Virus record (IMG/VR): IMGVR_UViG_3300042539_001850
Span: 1 to 41,807 of that record
Origin: a virus
Length of the DNA stretch: 41,807 nt
Direction: 5' to 3' (one strand)
A model generated the notes under the pieces. It saw nothing but the letters and a program-made list of their open reading frames with translations. It searched no databases and had not been told where the DNA came from. Below are positions 28,536 to 36,759 of the stretch, one piece after another; the first letter of the stretch is position 1, and each line of letters starts with the position of its first letter. The translations under genes and the position numbers were made by a program.

Positions 28536-28928
28536 TTAATAATTTCCACCATCAAGAATAGAAGTATTTACCCATTGTTCTGCTGTACCGCTGTATTTGA
28601 TAAGGTTGTCAGATTGCACGGCATTGATAGTCACATCATAAAGATCATCAATTCTAGCCACAGGCCCACCGGGAACTCCTTGTGGCCCTTGAGGCCCAAT
28701 AGCCCCTTGAATTCCAACTACGGCAACTTCAAGATTGATTTCACCATTAGCCACCAAAACATTAGTAGATTCCTGTTGCACCGTAATTGAAGATTGAAAA
28801 TCTGATACTGAGATAGCACCGCTTGTTTCCGAAACACTTACAGCATTATCAAACCCAGAAACATCAACAGAGGGCGACCCTGCTTGTATTGAAATACTGT
28901 TGCCATTTTCTGCAATAATTAAGCTCAT
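28536..28928 (-). CDS. Tail fibre protein with short collagen-like segment, 130 aa
   Basis: Residues about 76-90 (GIQGAIGPQGPQGVPGGP) are Gly-X-Y triplets that would form a short collagen-like triple helix. The N-terminal 70 residues are a Ser/Val-rich beta region (SISIQAGSPSVDVSGFDNAV). The C-terminus VNTSILDGGNY shares the DGG-x-aromatic end of two downstream fibre genes. The start overlaps the preceding stop by four bases. Confidence 0.7.
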   Translation of the reverse strand: MSLIIAENGNSISIQAGSPSVDVSGFDNAVSVSETSGAISVSDFQSSITVQQESTNVLVANGEINLEVAVVGIQGAIGPQGPQGVPGGPVARIDDLYDVTINAVQSDNLIKYSGTAEQWVNTSILDGGNY

Positions 28929-29275
28929 CGGGTTACCTCTGCCTTGACCACAAATTTGCCTTCAATTAATCTGGTTACCTTTCCGCTAGGTGAAACAATT
29001 TCCATGTCATAAACATAACTGCCCGCAGCAATACCAGACATAGTTGTATTATCAACTAAAATTGAAATGGTTCCCAGCGCACCGCCCATTATCAGCCTGC
29101 CATTGGCTGTGGTTAATTCGAGTGTTATTGCAGTTGATTCAACAGATGCCCGAACTTGCATTCTGGCTGAGTAACCTGTGAGATTTACCAAAGCACCGGA
29201 TGAATCGGTGTAGGTAATTGTTCGCTCTAAAGTTGCGCCTTGTTCTGCTGCAAAATTATATGTTCCTGCTGCCAT
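28925..29275 (-). CDS. Ig-like tail-associated protein, 116 aa
   Basis: From ATG 29275, which overlaps the upstream stop as TAATG after GAGGG. TYNFAAEQGATLERTITYTD, LVNLTGYSARMQVR and AGSYVYDMEIVSPSGKVTRL, with a closing EGKFVV, match a common phage beta-sandwich family found near fibres (BppU N-terminal-like). Probably a fibre-attachment or baseplate-peripheral protein. Confidence 0.65.
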   Translation of the reverse strand: MAAGTYNFAAEQGATLERTITYTDSSGALVNLTGYSARMQVRASVESTAITLELTTANGRLIMGGALGTISILVDNTTMSGIAAGSYVYDMEIVSPSGKVTRLIEGKFVVKAEVTR

Positions 29276-30285
29276 TAGTAAGCCCTCGGGTGAAACAGAC
29301 AACTAAAACCTGTAGCAAACCCTTGAGAATATTCGGTATCGTATCTGTAAATTTTTCTTGTTTCATCGGCAACTTCGACTAAATAATCCCAGCAGCCTCT
29401 TGCAGGAATATAAACCCGATTCCAACCAACAAAATCCATTTTTTTAGCACTTGGAGTAATAACGGAAGGGGCAGAACTTCCACTTCCAGCAACCTCGGTT
29501 TCTTGGGTCGTTGCCACTAAATCATAAATCGGCATGATGGTGAATTTATAATTGATATCAAAATATTTGAACCCATCCATTGTGACTCTTTGGCTTATGT
29601 TTGCGCCTTCAAATCGCAAGGTTTCTGGAGGCCAAATTGCTACACCCAAATTAAATTTGTTTTTGTTGACTCGTCCTACAAGAGATGTAATTGCAACAAT
29701 TGGCCTTGTTGCTAATCGAGTTCGAGCAAGAGTGTAATCAATTTTTGGAAACACTTTGATTCCATTAGTTCCCTGCTGCTGCGCTGTAGTGTTAACAATT
29801 CCATATTTAGTTTTGAATTGACTTAACGGCAGGGTCAAACTTGTGCTACTAAAATCCCAAGATTGAGTAGCCAATTCTATTTCAGCTTGTTCTGAACTAT
29901 TTTCACCGCTTGCTGCTTCTTCTTCTTCTGGAGTGTTTTTTTCTGGTGTTTTATAAGTTACTGTTAGTCGAGCAAAATCATACTTAGATTTGCTGGCTAG
30001 AACTACACTAGGTGTAAAAACCTCGCCATTGAAACCATCAAATTTCCCCATGCCCTCACTATCAATGGATTCACAAAAACATTGCTTAAGCCAAGGGTCA
30101 CGCTCTGGAAGTCTTCTATACACTCTTCCATTTAAAACCCTCGGGCCACCAAGCATTTCATAGGCTAATGGTGCTGCTGCGCTATATGGGGTTACATCCA
30201 TTACTCTAGTTACAGTTAAACCATCTCTAGAATAAGTAGCTCTTCTGCTAACTTCGGTAATCGTGCAATTGGTAGTTACTGGCAT
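29275..30285 (-). CDS. Tail-tip/distal tail protein, 336 aa
   Basis: It follows the tape measure, where distal tail or hub proteins are encoded. Mostly beta, with NKFNLGVAIWPPETLRFEGA near residue 212 and GWNRVYIPARGCWDYLVEVA near 285. A charged low-complexity loop (EKNTPEEEEAASGENSSEQA, about 115-134) interrupts the first half. No motif allows a firm family name. Confidence 0.55.
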   Translation of the reverse strand: MPVTTNCTITEVSRRATYSRDGLTVTRVMDVTPYSAAAPLAYEMLGGPRVLNGRVYRRLPERDPWLKQCFCESIDSEGMGKFDGFNGEVFTPSVVLASKSKYDFARLTVTYKTPEKNTPEEEEAASGENSSEQAEIELATQSWDFSSTSLTLPLSQFKTKYGIVNTTAQQQGTNGIKVFPKIDYTLARTRLATRPIVAITSLVGRVNKNKFNLGVAIWPPETLRFEGANISQRVTMDGFKYFDINYKFTIMPIYDLVATTQETEVAGSGSSAPSVITPSAKKMDFVGWNRVYIPARGCWDYLVEVADETRKIYRYDTEYSQGFATGFSCLFHPRAY

Positions 30286-30288
30286 TAA

Positions 30289-32907
30289 TTACCTCACCGC
30301 TGGGATTTTGTCTTTGATATTTGTCAATGAACTCGCTGCAACTTGCATATTATTGTGAATCCCTTGCAATTGAACTAATTGCGCTTGTTCAATGTTTGGC
30401 CCTACTTGCTGGGCAAATGCCTGCTGCAATCTATCAAAAGTTCCTTGCAGGCCTTCAAACGCAACATTCATTTTCATTTGAAAACCCTTGCCAGATTGCA
30501 ATCCTTTAAACATTTTGATTAACGGCCCAGCGATTTCATCAGCTTTATCTTTATTCTGATTTAATCTTTCTCGCATTCGATCCATTGCATCTTTATTGCT
30601 CTTTTCCATATCAGCCATCGCCTTGCGCTGATCTTCATCAAATTTCTTTCTACCTTCATTATTAATATCCCAAAGTGTTTTGGATGTTCCTTGCGCCACA
30701 ATGCCTGCTTTTTCTGCAATTGCAGCAAGGCCCAATGCAAAATTATCCGTCCAAGATTTCCAAGTAGATGCAATTGATTGAATGATCTGCATAACGAATG
30801 TTTTAAATTTGTTGAAATACTCCATGCATTTTAACATTGCGCTAGAAAATGATGAACCAAGCATAGTGCTTGTTTTTTCGCCATCTTCACCAACTAATCC
30901 AAGCTGCTTTAAAACCCAATTAAAAGCAGTTGTTGCGCCATCAACAATATTTTGAAACACAGGGCCAAGTGTTTCCCAAATAGATTCCGCTACAGTCTGA
31001 ACTAATGAGAACACATCTAAAACAGCCCTTACCGCTCTAGTGATTCTTTTTTCCATTGTGATGCCTGCTTCTGCTACACCGCTTAAATAAACAGCAATCC
31101 CAGCTATTGCTATGCCAACTAACGCAATAGGACTTAGCATGGCAACAAATGCACCAACTACCGCACTAACTATTGAAATCAAAACTGGAAGTGATGCCAC
31201 TAAAGTCGCAACCCCGCCTGCCACCATTGACCACATAGCAATGCTGCTTTTTAATTCGGCAGACAAGGATTTCCAGTAAGCAGTAAATTTGTTAATTAGA
31301 TCTGTAGTCAGTCGCACATAAGGCGCAAACATATCACCAACCATTCTTCCAGCGTATTCGTAGGCTAAACCAAGTCTTTCAGCTTCCAATGTGTTTGAAC
31401 TTGCTGCTGCGGTAAAGCTGGCAACATAACCACCAATTGCACCGCCTGCTACTAGTGCCAGGGTTTGTAATTTCCCAAGTTTCGCCATCATGCGATCAGT
31501 AAATTTTTCCGCTGCTGGTGCTGATGTGGTATCAATTGCAATTTTTGCAGGCTGATCCGCTTTTGGCTGGCTTTTGAATTTGTTGGCAACATAACCAGCA
31601 GCAGCCATGATTCCCCTGCCACCGATTTTTGCTACACCTACTGCAAGCCTTAAGGTTACGCCTAATGCCTTTAGGGTGGCAGTTTCAAAGAATTTCATGG
31701 AGTCTCGCATAATTTTTAGACTGCCAATGATTGTTCCATATTGGGCAAGAGTCTTTTGATTTGCTTCTCGAGCTGCAACTTTCTTTTCTTGTTTTTCTAA
31801 AGCTATCTGGGCTGCTAAAAGTTTTCGCAATTCGCCAGTAGTGATGTTTGCTTTTCTTGCCTGCAATTCCAGCTTCTTGTTTTCATTTTCAATTTCTTTT
31901 GCATTGTTCATGTGCGCTGCTGCAAGAGCAATTGAAACTGTGTCTAATGCAGCCATTTTGGCAATTACCAAATCAGATTGCATTTCGTATAGTTTTTGTT
32001 GATCTGCTGCTTGCTTGAATGCCAAGCTTTGCTGTGCAAACGCTGAATCTGTTTTCATTAAATTTGCATTAACTTCAGCGATTTTTGTCACAAGCTTTGT
32101 TTCTTCTGCAAACAAATCTTTGTCAGCTTTAATCGCTTGAACTGTTGCCCCAGATTTAAGCATTAAAGCTTGAACATTCAAAGACATTCTTTTTGCGCTT
32201 TGCTCAAGCTCCTTTGTCAAAATCATTTCATCTTTAGCAAGCTTGATGCAGGCTTGATCTGTCGCTGTCATTTTGTTTATTAGTAACTGTGATTCCATCG
32301 ACAAGATTTTTTCAGCTTGTGCTGTCTTGTGAATTTCAATTGCATTTTTTCTGTATGCAACATCACTAGCTAGCAAAGTTGCAGCGAGTTTTTTCTCTTG
32401 CAAAATTAAAGCTGATTCTTCCGCTTGTAGTTTTATTTCTGCCTGCATCAAATCTTTGGCAGCACCAGTAGCAAGGATTTCCGCTCTAACTTGCATACCC
32501 AATGCTTTATTTGCCTGCATTGCATTTTCAGTAAGCTTATGCTCGGCAACTGAAAGAGCTAAAAATTCCTTGTCTAAAGCCTTTAGTTTGATGGTTTCAA
32601 TATCTAGCGTTTTGTTAAACACTTCCTGCAATTTTTCCAGCTTTTGCTGATCGACAATAAACTTAGTCATGCCCTCATTTTTTTTGAATAAGTTATCTAT
32701 TTTTTTTTGATGATCAAACAATGTGTCAACAGTTGTAATGCCTTGCTTCAAAGTCTTGTCGTAAAGTGTTTTGAATCTGGCTGAAAGAATATCAACCGCT
32801 TTATGGGCATTGCCACTTGATTCTGCAAGTTCTTTGGTTTGGGCCTCGACTTCTTGCAAGCCTTTAGCAAAGAATTCAACATAACTTTCAACTAATTTTT
32901 TTGGCAC
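30289..32907 (-). CDS. Tape measure protein
   Basis: 872 residues, GTG start, overlapping the end of the frameshifted chaperone frame. The N-terminal 400 residues are almost entirely helical, Lys/Glu/Ala/Gln-rich coiled coil. Residues about 470-600 contain several hydrophobic segments (ALVAGGAIGGYVASFTAAAS, GGVATLVASLPVLISIVSAV, PIALVGIAIAGIAVYLSGVA), which in tape measures insert into the host membrane at DNA entry. Using the usual 0.15 nm per residue this predicts a tail near 130 nm. Confidence 0.92.
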   Translation of the reverse strand: MPKKLVESYVEFFAKGLQEVEAQTKELAESSGNAHKAVDILSARFKTLYDKTLKQGITTVDTLFDHQKKIDNLFKKNEGMTKFIVDQQKLEKLQEVFNKTLDIETIKLKALDKEFLALSVAEHKLTENAMQANKALGMQVRAEILATGAAKDLMQAEIKLQAEESALILQEKKLAATLLASDVAYRKNAIEIHKTAQAEKILSMESQLLINKMTATDQACIKLAKDEMILTKELEQSAKRMSLNVQALMLKSGATVQAIKADKDLFAEETKLVTKIAEVNANLMKTDSAFAQQSLAFKQAADQQKLYEMQSDLVIAKMAALDTVSIALAAAHMNNAKEIENENKKLELQARKANITTGELRKLLAAQIALEKQEKKVAAREANQKTLAQYGTIIGSLKIMRDSMKFFETATLKALGVTLRLAVGVAKIGGRGIMAAAGYVANKFKSQPKADQPAKIAIDTTSAPAAEKFTDRMMAKLGKLQTLALVAGGAIGGYVASFTAAASSNTLEAERLGLAYEYAGRMVGDMFAPYVRLTTDLINKFTAYWKSLSAELKSSIAMWSMVAGGVATLVASLPVLISIVSAVVGAFVAMLSPIALVGIAIAGIAVYLSGVAEAGITMEKRITRAVRAVLDVFSLVQTVAESIWETLGPVFQNIVDGATTAFNWVLKQLGLVGEDGEKTSTMLGSSFSSAMLKCMEYFNKFKTFVMQIIQSIASTWKSWTDNFALGLAAIAEKAGIVAQGTSKTLWDINNEGRKKFDEDQRKAMADMEKSNKDAMDRMRERLNQNKDKADEIAGPLIKMFKGLQSGKGFQMKMNVAFEGLQGTFDRLQQAFAQQVGPNIEQAQLVQLQGIHNNMQVAASSLTNIKDKIPAVR

Positions 32908-33555
32908 GGCTAGCTTGCCTTTCCCTTATGATTCTCATTGCCTCGCTAAAGGTTAGTTCTTTTTTATAATGCTCTAGCGCAGCTAATTGAACCAAGGACA
33001 TTTCAGACAATTGCAGGACAGTATATTTGCCTTCCGTTTTTTCAAGAATTTCTCTGTACCATTTAGGTCTGTCTTCGCTGGCCCAATGGGCTAGAAAATC
33101 AGACCACTCTAGTTTCCCTTTTCGGCTAACCTCATAAACCCAGATGCTTCTGCTATTTCGCCTAAAGCCACCTCTGGATTATTTTCATTAATTATCGCAA
33201 CACATCTTTCCAATGACAAATCTGGATGATTCTTTTTTGCTAATAACCAAAACAGAAAACCGCAACCTTCAGCAGATTGCATTCCATCTCGAAAAAAAGC
33301 CTCATTGCCTTCAGCACCACCATTAGCCTGCAATTGAACGGCCTCTTGAATGGCTGTTTTTTGCAGTTCTAAAGGCAATCCAGCTAGACTGTCAACAATA
33401 GAAGCTAACGGCGATTTTAGATGCCTTCTGAGATGTTTATGCAGGGTAGCAATATGTTTATCGGTAACTTGATCTATTAGATAAGTAATACCAGAAAAAA
33501 CTACGCTCCCTTGCGCCCCTGCAACATTTTCATTCATTTCGCTATCGATGGACAT
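32888..33555 (-). CDS. Frameshifted tail assembly chaperone (lambda GT-like fusion)
   Basis: The first frame (33555-33109) contains the heptamer A_AAG_GGA at 33121-33115, in the correct 0-frame phase for -1 slippage, four codons before its stop ends. After slippage the frame stays open for 75 codons (KLEWSDFLAHWASEDRPKWY ... RERQASRAKKIS) to TGA at 32890-32888, giving about 222 residues. This is the lambda gpG/gpGT arrangement: two proteins in a fixed ratio that load tube subunits on the tape measure. The second-frame segment has no start codon of its own with a ribosome site. Confidence 0.85.
33109..33555 (-). CDS. Tail assembly chaperone (gpG-like), zero-frame product
   Basis: 148 residues, helical (HIATLHKHLRRHLKSPLASI, ELQKTAIQEAVQLQANGG, FLFWLLAKKNHPDLSLERCV). 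It lies between the tube protein and the tape measure, where tail chaperones are always encoded in siphophages. GGGAGG precedes the ATG. It ends AEKGN directly after the slippery heptamer. Confidence 0.8.
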   Translation of the reverse strand: MSIDSEMNENVAGAQGSVVFSGITYLIDQVTDKHIATLHKHLRRHLKSPLASIVDSLAGLPLELQKTAIQEAVQLQANGGAEGNEAFFRDGMQSAEGCGFLFWLLAKKNHPDLSLERCVAIINENNPEVALGEIAEASGFMRLAEKGN

Positions 33556-33576
33556 AAATCCTCCCTAAGAAATTAA

Positions 33577-34014
33577 TTAAGCTGGATCAGTAATGACCCC
33601 GCTCGTTTTGAAATTACAAGAAAATTTAACCACATCAGAAGTGGCATTTACGGTAATTGCAAGTGATTCAATCCTTGCAGGAAAAGAATAAAACTTGGTG
33701 CTATCGCCAAGGTAAAGCTTTAAGGTTACAAGCTTTCCAACTTCAAGTGTACCGCTACTATCTGCGCCTGAATCACCTGAAGTTGAATTCAATGTATACC
33801 CGCCGTCTGGGATGTTGGTTGAATCCCAAATAGCATTAAAACTTCCGCTGCCCTCTGTTTTGGTTGGGAAATACTCTGCAAAGCCTGCGCTTCCAGAATG
33901 AGTGGTTTCAACCAGCGTGTTAGTCTTGGTAAAATTCCAGTCTACAACAGCATATTCTGTGCTGCCTGCAAGAACTTTCCCGCCTATACCTTTTGCAAAA
34001 ACTGGTGTTGGCAC
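33577..34014 (-). CDS. Major tail tube protein
   Basis: 145 residues from GTG 34014, which has AAGGAG six bases upstream; the frame is open to 34209 but that part only overlaps the previous gene. Mostly beta, with VFAKGIGGKVLAGSTEYAVV, WNFTKTNTLVETTHSGSAGF and LESLAITVNATSDVVKFSCN, consistent with the tube fold in which residues such as W-x-F near the N-terminus open the sheet. Placement directly before the chaperones supports it. Confidence 0.75.
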   Translation of the reverse strand: MPTPVFAKGIGGKVLAGSTEYAVVDWNFTKTNTLVETTHSGSAGFAEYFPTKTEGSGSFNAIWDSTNIPDGGYTLNSTSGDSGADSSGTLEVGKLVTLKLYLGDSTKFYSFPARIESLAITVNATSDVVKFSCNFKTSGVITDPA

Positions 34015-34028
34015 GATAAACTCCTTAT

Positions 34029-34550
34029 TTAAGTTCCTAAAACCCAGATTACATACTGTACCGAAACTGCGCTTGAATTCATAATTGGCAGGATGTCTGC
34101 TGTGCCTGCGGTTACTGTCCAGCCTAAATTGAGTGGATCGATAAAACTGACAAAAGTTTTTGTGGAAATATAGGATGTCGCCCCAGTTCCTCCAAATGGC
34201 CCTTGCCATGCATTGGAAACACCCTGTGGCCCAACAAATAACGCTTTTGTTCCATTTGGGTCAACAATAGACACTACCACCGCCCTGATTGTAGAAAATG
34301 TTAAAGTAGCACCAAATGGATCGACCAAAGAGCCTGCAAGATCAAATGTTTGAGTAGCACCCGCTGCAATGGTGTTTACTGATCTATGCCATTTGTTTGC
34401 TTGCCCTGCTGATGCGCCATCTGAAAATGTATAGGCCATTGCAGGAAACAAACTTGAACCAGATGACAAGCTGTCGGAAACTGTTGAAATCAAATCATCT
34501 TTAAAGGATGACCCACTACAAGTAAAAGTAAACGAAGCGGAAATTGTCAT
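34029..34550 (-). CDS. Tail-associated beta protein, 173 aa
   Basis: Unknown function. The sequence is Ser/Thr/Gly-rich and beta-like (MTISASFTFTCSGSSFKDDL, ANKWHRSVNTIAAGATQTFD, TIRAVVVSIVDPNGTKALFV). It lies between the tail terminator and the tube protein, so it may decorate the tail or be an alternative tube component. The start overlaps the upstream stop by four bases. Confidence 0.55.
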   Translation of the reverse strand: MTISASFTFTCSGSSFKDDLISTVSDSLSSGSSLFPAMAYTFSDGASAGQANKWHRSVNTIAAGATQTFDLAGSLVDPFGATLTFSTIRAVVVSIVDPNGTKALFVGPQGVSNAWQGPFGGTGATSYISTKTFVSFIDPLNLGWTVTAGTADILPIMNSSAVSVQYVIWVLGT

Positions 34551-34987
34551 AGGGTATTACTCCCACTAGCTACGATTTCATAAGCCATTTTGGTTACCAG
34601 TACATCTTCAGCATTTCGCAATTCTGGCTGCAATTCAATAGTATTTGAATTAGGCATAAAACTGATCAGCCTCGCATTATTCAAGGTAATGGACTTGTCA
34701 CAGAAATCAAAAGTAGAGCCTACGAGGGCTGCGATAGTTTTTGCATTTGATGCCCCCGGCCCACCAGCAGAATAAATAGAAACAGTAATTGTAAAATTCT
34801 GAATAAAATGTCCATTCACAGTAAATGTCTTTTTGCCGTCTTCAATTAAAACTATTCCATAAGGCACTTCAACATCTTGCGGAACTCTGGCATACCAAAG
34901 ACCACCGGGAACTACTGTGGATGCTGTTGATTGCAAAGCCCACAAAGATTGCATCGCTTCAAGGATTTGGTAGCTAATTAAATTCAT
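34547..34987 (-). CDS. Tail terminator/completion protein
   Basis: 146 residues: helical start (NLISYQILEAMQSLWALQST) and then RVPQDVEVPYGIVLIEDGKK and FTITVSIYSAGGPGASNAKT. This pattern of an N-terminal helix followed by a P-Y strand and a V-S-I-Y-type strand is typical of lambda gpU-like tail terminators. The gene order (connector, neck, terminator, tube) agrees. Confidence 0.7.
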   Translation of the reverse strand: MNLISYQILEAMQSLWALQSTASTVVPGGLWYARVPQDVEVPYGIVLIEDGKKTFTVNGHFIQNFTITVSIYSAGGPGASNAKTIAALVGSTFDFCDKSITLNNARLISFMPNSNTIELQPELRNAEDVLVTKMAYEIVASGSNTL

Positions 34988-35364
34988 TTATCTACCTTTA
35001 CCTTTGCGCCTACCAATGCGCTTAATTGTGGCTGCAAATCTTTCAAGGTTTGCATTAAGCCTAAACGCTTTTTTTGAAATTCTAAAATAGAGCCATATGA
35101 AGCAGTTTTTCCGTAGCCAACTGTGACATAAAGATTTCTTGCAACTTCTGGAACGCTTTCGGGTTCATAAACAATGCTTGCCTGCAAATGGCCTGTGCGC
35201 TTTGCAGGGTATTGGCCTACTTTAGATGCAGGAGGAAAAGATTTGTTTAATCGCTGCATATGTTGAGCTTGAAAAAAAACAGCAGCAGACAACAAATTTT
35301 CCGCAATAGCTTGCCTGTTAGCAGCATTAAATTGTGCGCTGTTATTGCGAAAGAATCCCGGCAT
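34984..35364 (-). CDS. HK97 gp10-like neck/tail completion protein
   Basis: 126 residues. QYPAKRTGHLQASIVYEPES and VGYGKTASYGSILEFQKKR are the conserved core of the HK97 gp10 family (RTGxLxxSI ... YAxxLE). Members sit in the neck between head and tail. It overlaps the downstream terminator gene by four bases and starts right at the upstream stop. Confidence 0.8.
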   Translation of the reverse strand: MPGFFRNNSAQFNAANRQAIAENLLSAAVFFQAQHMQRLNKSFPPASKVGQYPAKRTGHLQASIVYEPESVPEVARNLYVTVGYGKTASYGSILEFQKKRLGLMQTLKDLQPQLSALVGAKVKVDK

Positions 35365-36041
35365 TAGGAAATCCTTTCCAATGTTAGAACTTGGAGAACA
35401 TCAATGATGTCAGGTGCTGCGCCAGAAATGATCTGATAGACAGAACTATTTTGATCAACGATTCTATCTGTTGCTTTCCAATTTAATCTTTGCCCACAAT
35501 GGCAATCGTATTGAGTGCGAACTTGTCTCTTAGCTAATATGTCGCTTGTAGATGTTCCTGTTTCTTGAATCCTTGCAGGAACATTGCTTAAAATTGTAGT
35601 GTAGCTATTAGCCACCCTGCCACCCGCTGCATCCCTGCTGTTTGCAGGCCTTTGCAGGCTAATTGTTTGGCGCAAATTTTCTGCAAGAACCAAATTCCTT
35701 GTAGTCAATCTCCAAGTGTTTCCACGATTGCCATTAGTTGTTTCAAGCACAGTCCATCTTCGCCCTGCGGAATCTGTGATGTAATCATTTGGATTTGGCC
35801 TAATCCCATTAGGAATTAAAGCTTGCGGAATATTCCAAACTAAATCATCAGAGGTAAAAATGCCTGTGCGCTGACTTGGAACATCATTGTTTGAAATGGT
35901 AGATCTTTTAGCTACGGCAATTGTAAATGTTTCTTCATAGTTGTTTCCATTACTGAATGGAACACCGTACACCGTATAGCTGATAGCCTCGGTGTAATCC
36001 CAAATTAAATAATCCTTTGTCCTATCAAAGGTAATCGGCAT
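35364..36041 (-). CDS. Head closure/head-tail connector protein
   Basis: 225 residues, longer than the usual 100-130. The C-terminal half, RPANSRDAAGGRVANSYTTI ... WKATDRIVDQNSSVYQIISG ... PDIIDVLQVLTLERI, looks like an SPP1 gp16-type closure domain. The N-terminal half (about 60-115, FTSDDLVWNIPQALIPNGIR ... DYITDSAGRRWTVLETTNGN) may be a second copy of the same small beta-barrel. Position after the capsid genes supports the role. Confidence 0.65.
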   Translation of the reverse strand: MPITFDRTKDYLIWDYTEAISYTVYGVPFSNGNNYEETFTIAVAKRSTISNNDVPSQRTGIFTSDDLVWNIPQALIPNGIRPNPNDYITDSAGRRWTVLETTNGNRGNTWRLTTRNLVLAENLRQTISLQRPANSRDAAGGRVANSYTTILSNVPARIQETGTSTSDILAKRQVRTQYDCHCGQRLNWKATDRIVDQNSSVYQIISGAAPDIIDVLQVLTLERIS

Positions 36042-36361
36042 TAAACCATAACCTCTTGGTAAAGGATGTGGCCACCTACAACGGAGTTTGTACTAAGGTT
36101 TAAAACAAGATCTTCACCAACAGCGGTTTCTAAAACTCCAATCAATCCAGCAGGAATCAAATCTGTATTCCCATTGAAAATGTTTGAGTATGCGCCAATA
36201 GCCATTGGCCCTGTTAATGCTGTTGTACCGCTTTTAAAAGTGACTAAACAATTTACTGTGGAGCAAATCACATAAGTAATTACTCGGAATTTTTTGCCTG
36301 CAATTCCAGTAGCAATTACTCCATCGCCAGAGGCTGATAAATCAATCTTTACAAATCTCAT
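36041..36361 (-). CDS. Small capsid-associated beta protein, 106 aa
   Basis: Gly/Val/Thr-rich beta sequence (MRFVKIDLSASGDGVIATGI, CLVTFKSGTTALTGPMAIGA). The layout is like head fibre or decoration proteins that bind the capsid surface. It overlaps the upstream gene by four bases. No family can be named with confidence. Confidence 0.55.
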   Translation of the reverse strand: MRFVKIDLSASGDGVIATGIAGKKFRVITYVICSTVNCLVTFKSGTTALTGPMAIGAYSNIFNGNTDLIPAGLIGVLETAVGEDLVLNLSTNSVVGGHILYQEVMV

Positions 36362-36576
36362 GTTCGCATCCTCGTAGTTTTGGTGAATGGCCCTTCAATG
36401 ATTTGCAGGCTACGCTGCAAAGCTTCCAGATTGGTTGTAAGCATCTGCATATAACTATCATGGCTGTATGATTCGCCATCTATAGAGTAGCTTGGCTTAT
36501 AGCTGGATGTGGTTTCAACAATTCGTGCGGTAGTCTGCGCTATAGCTAGCCTGATATTTTCTGAAGGGGTTGGCAC
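36358..36576 (-). CDS. Small helical connector-region protein, 72 aa, GTG start
   Basis: The frame is open to 36612 (TTG), but GTG 36576 (MPTPSENIRLAIAQTTARIV) has GGAG eight bases upstream and reduces the overlap with the preceding gene to 31 bases. Residues 5-20 and 45-70 are helical (YMQMLTTNLEALQRSLQIIE). It could be a head-tail adaptor by position. Unrecognised family. Confidence 0.5.
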   Translation of the reverse strand: MPTPSENIRLAIAQTTARIVETTSSYKPSYSIDGESYSHDSYMQMLTTNLEALQRSLQIIEGPFTKTTRMRT

Positions 36577-36746
36577 GGCGCACACTCCACAAAATTTAGT
36601 TTTGATTTCCAAATCTGAAATCGCTCACGATATTTGATTTCAGCTTCTTGTTTAGTGGAACATTCAACAAGCAGCCTTGGAAACCCGCTCGCACGGATTG
36701 TCCAAGGCTGTGTGATAGGTTCGCTCTGAAACTCTCCCTTTTTCAT
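36546..36746 (-). CDS. Small protein after the capsid gene, 66 aa
   Basis: Unknown. It is Lys/Arg-rich with several Trp and Cys residues (ITQPWTIRASGFPRLLVECS, RERFQIWKSKLNFVECAPCQ). AGGAG lies eight bases before the ATG, and it begins 13 bases after the capsid stop. Confidence 0.5.
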   Translation of the reverse strand: MKKGEFQSEPITQPWTIRASGFPRLLVECSTKQEAEIKYRERFQIWKSKLNFVECAPCQPLQKISG

Positions 36747-36759
36747 AGCAAACTCCTAA

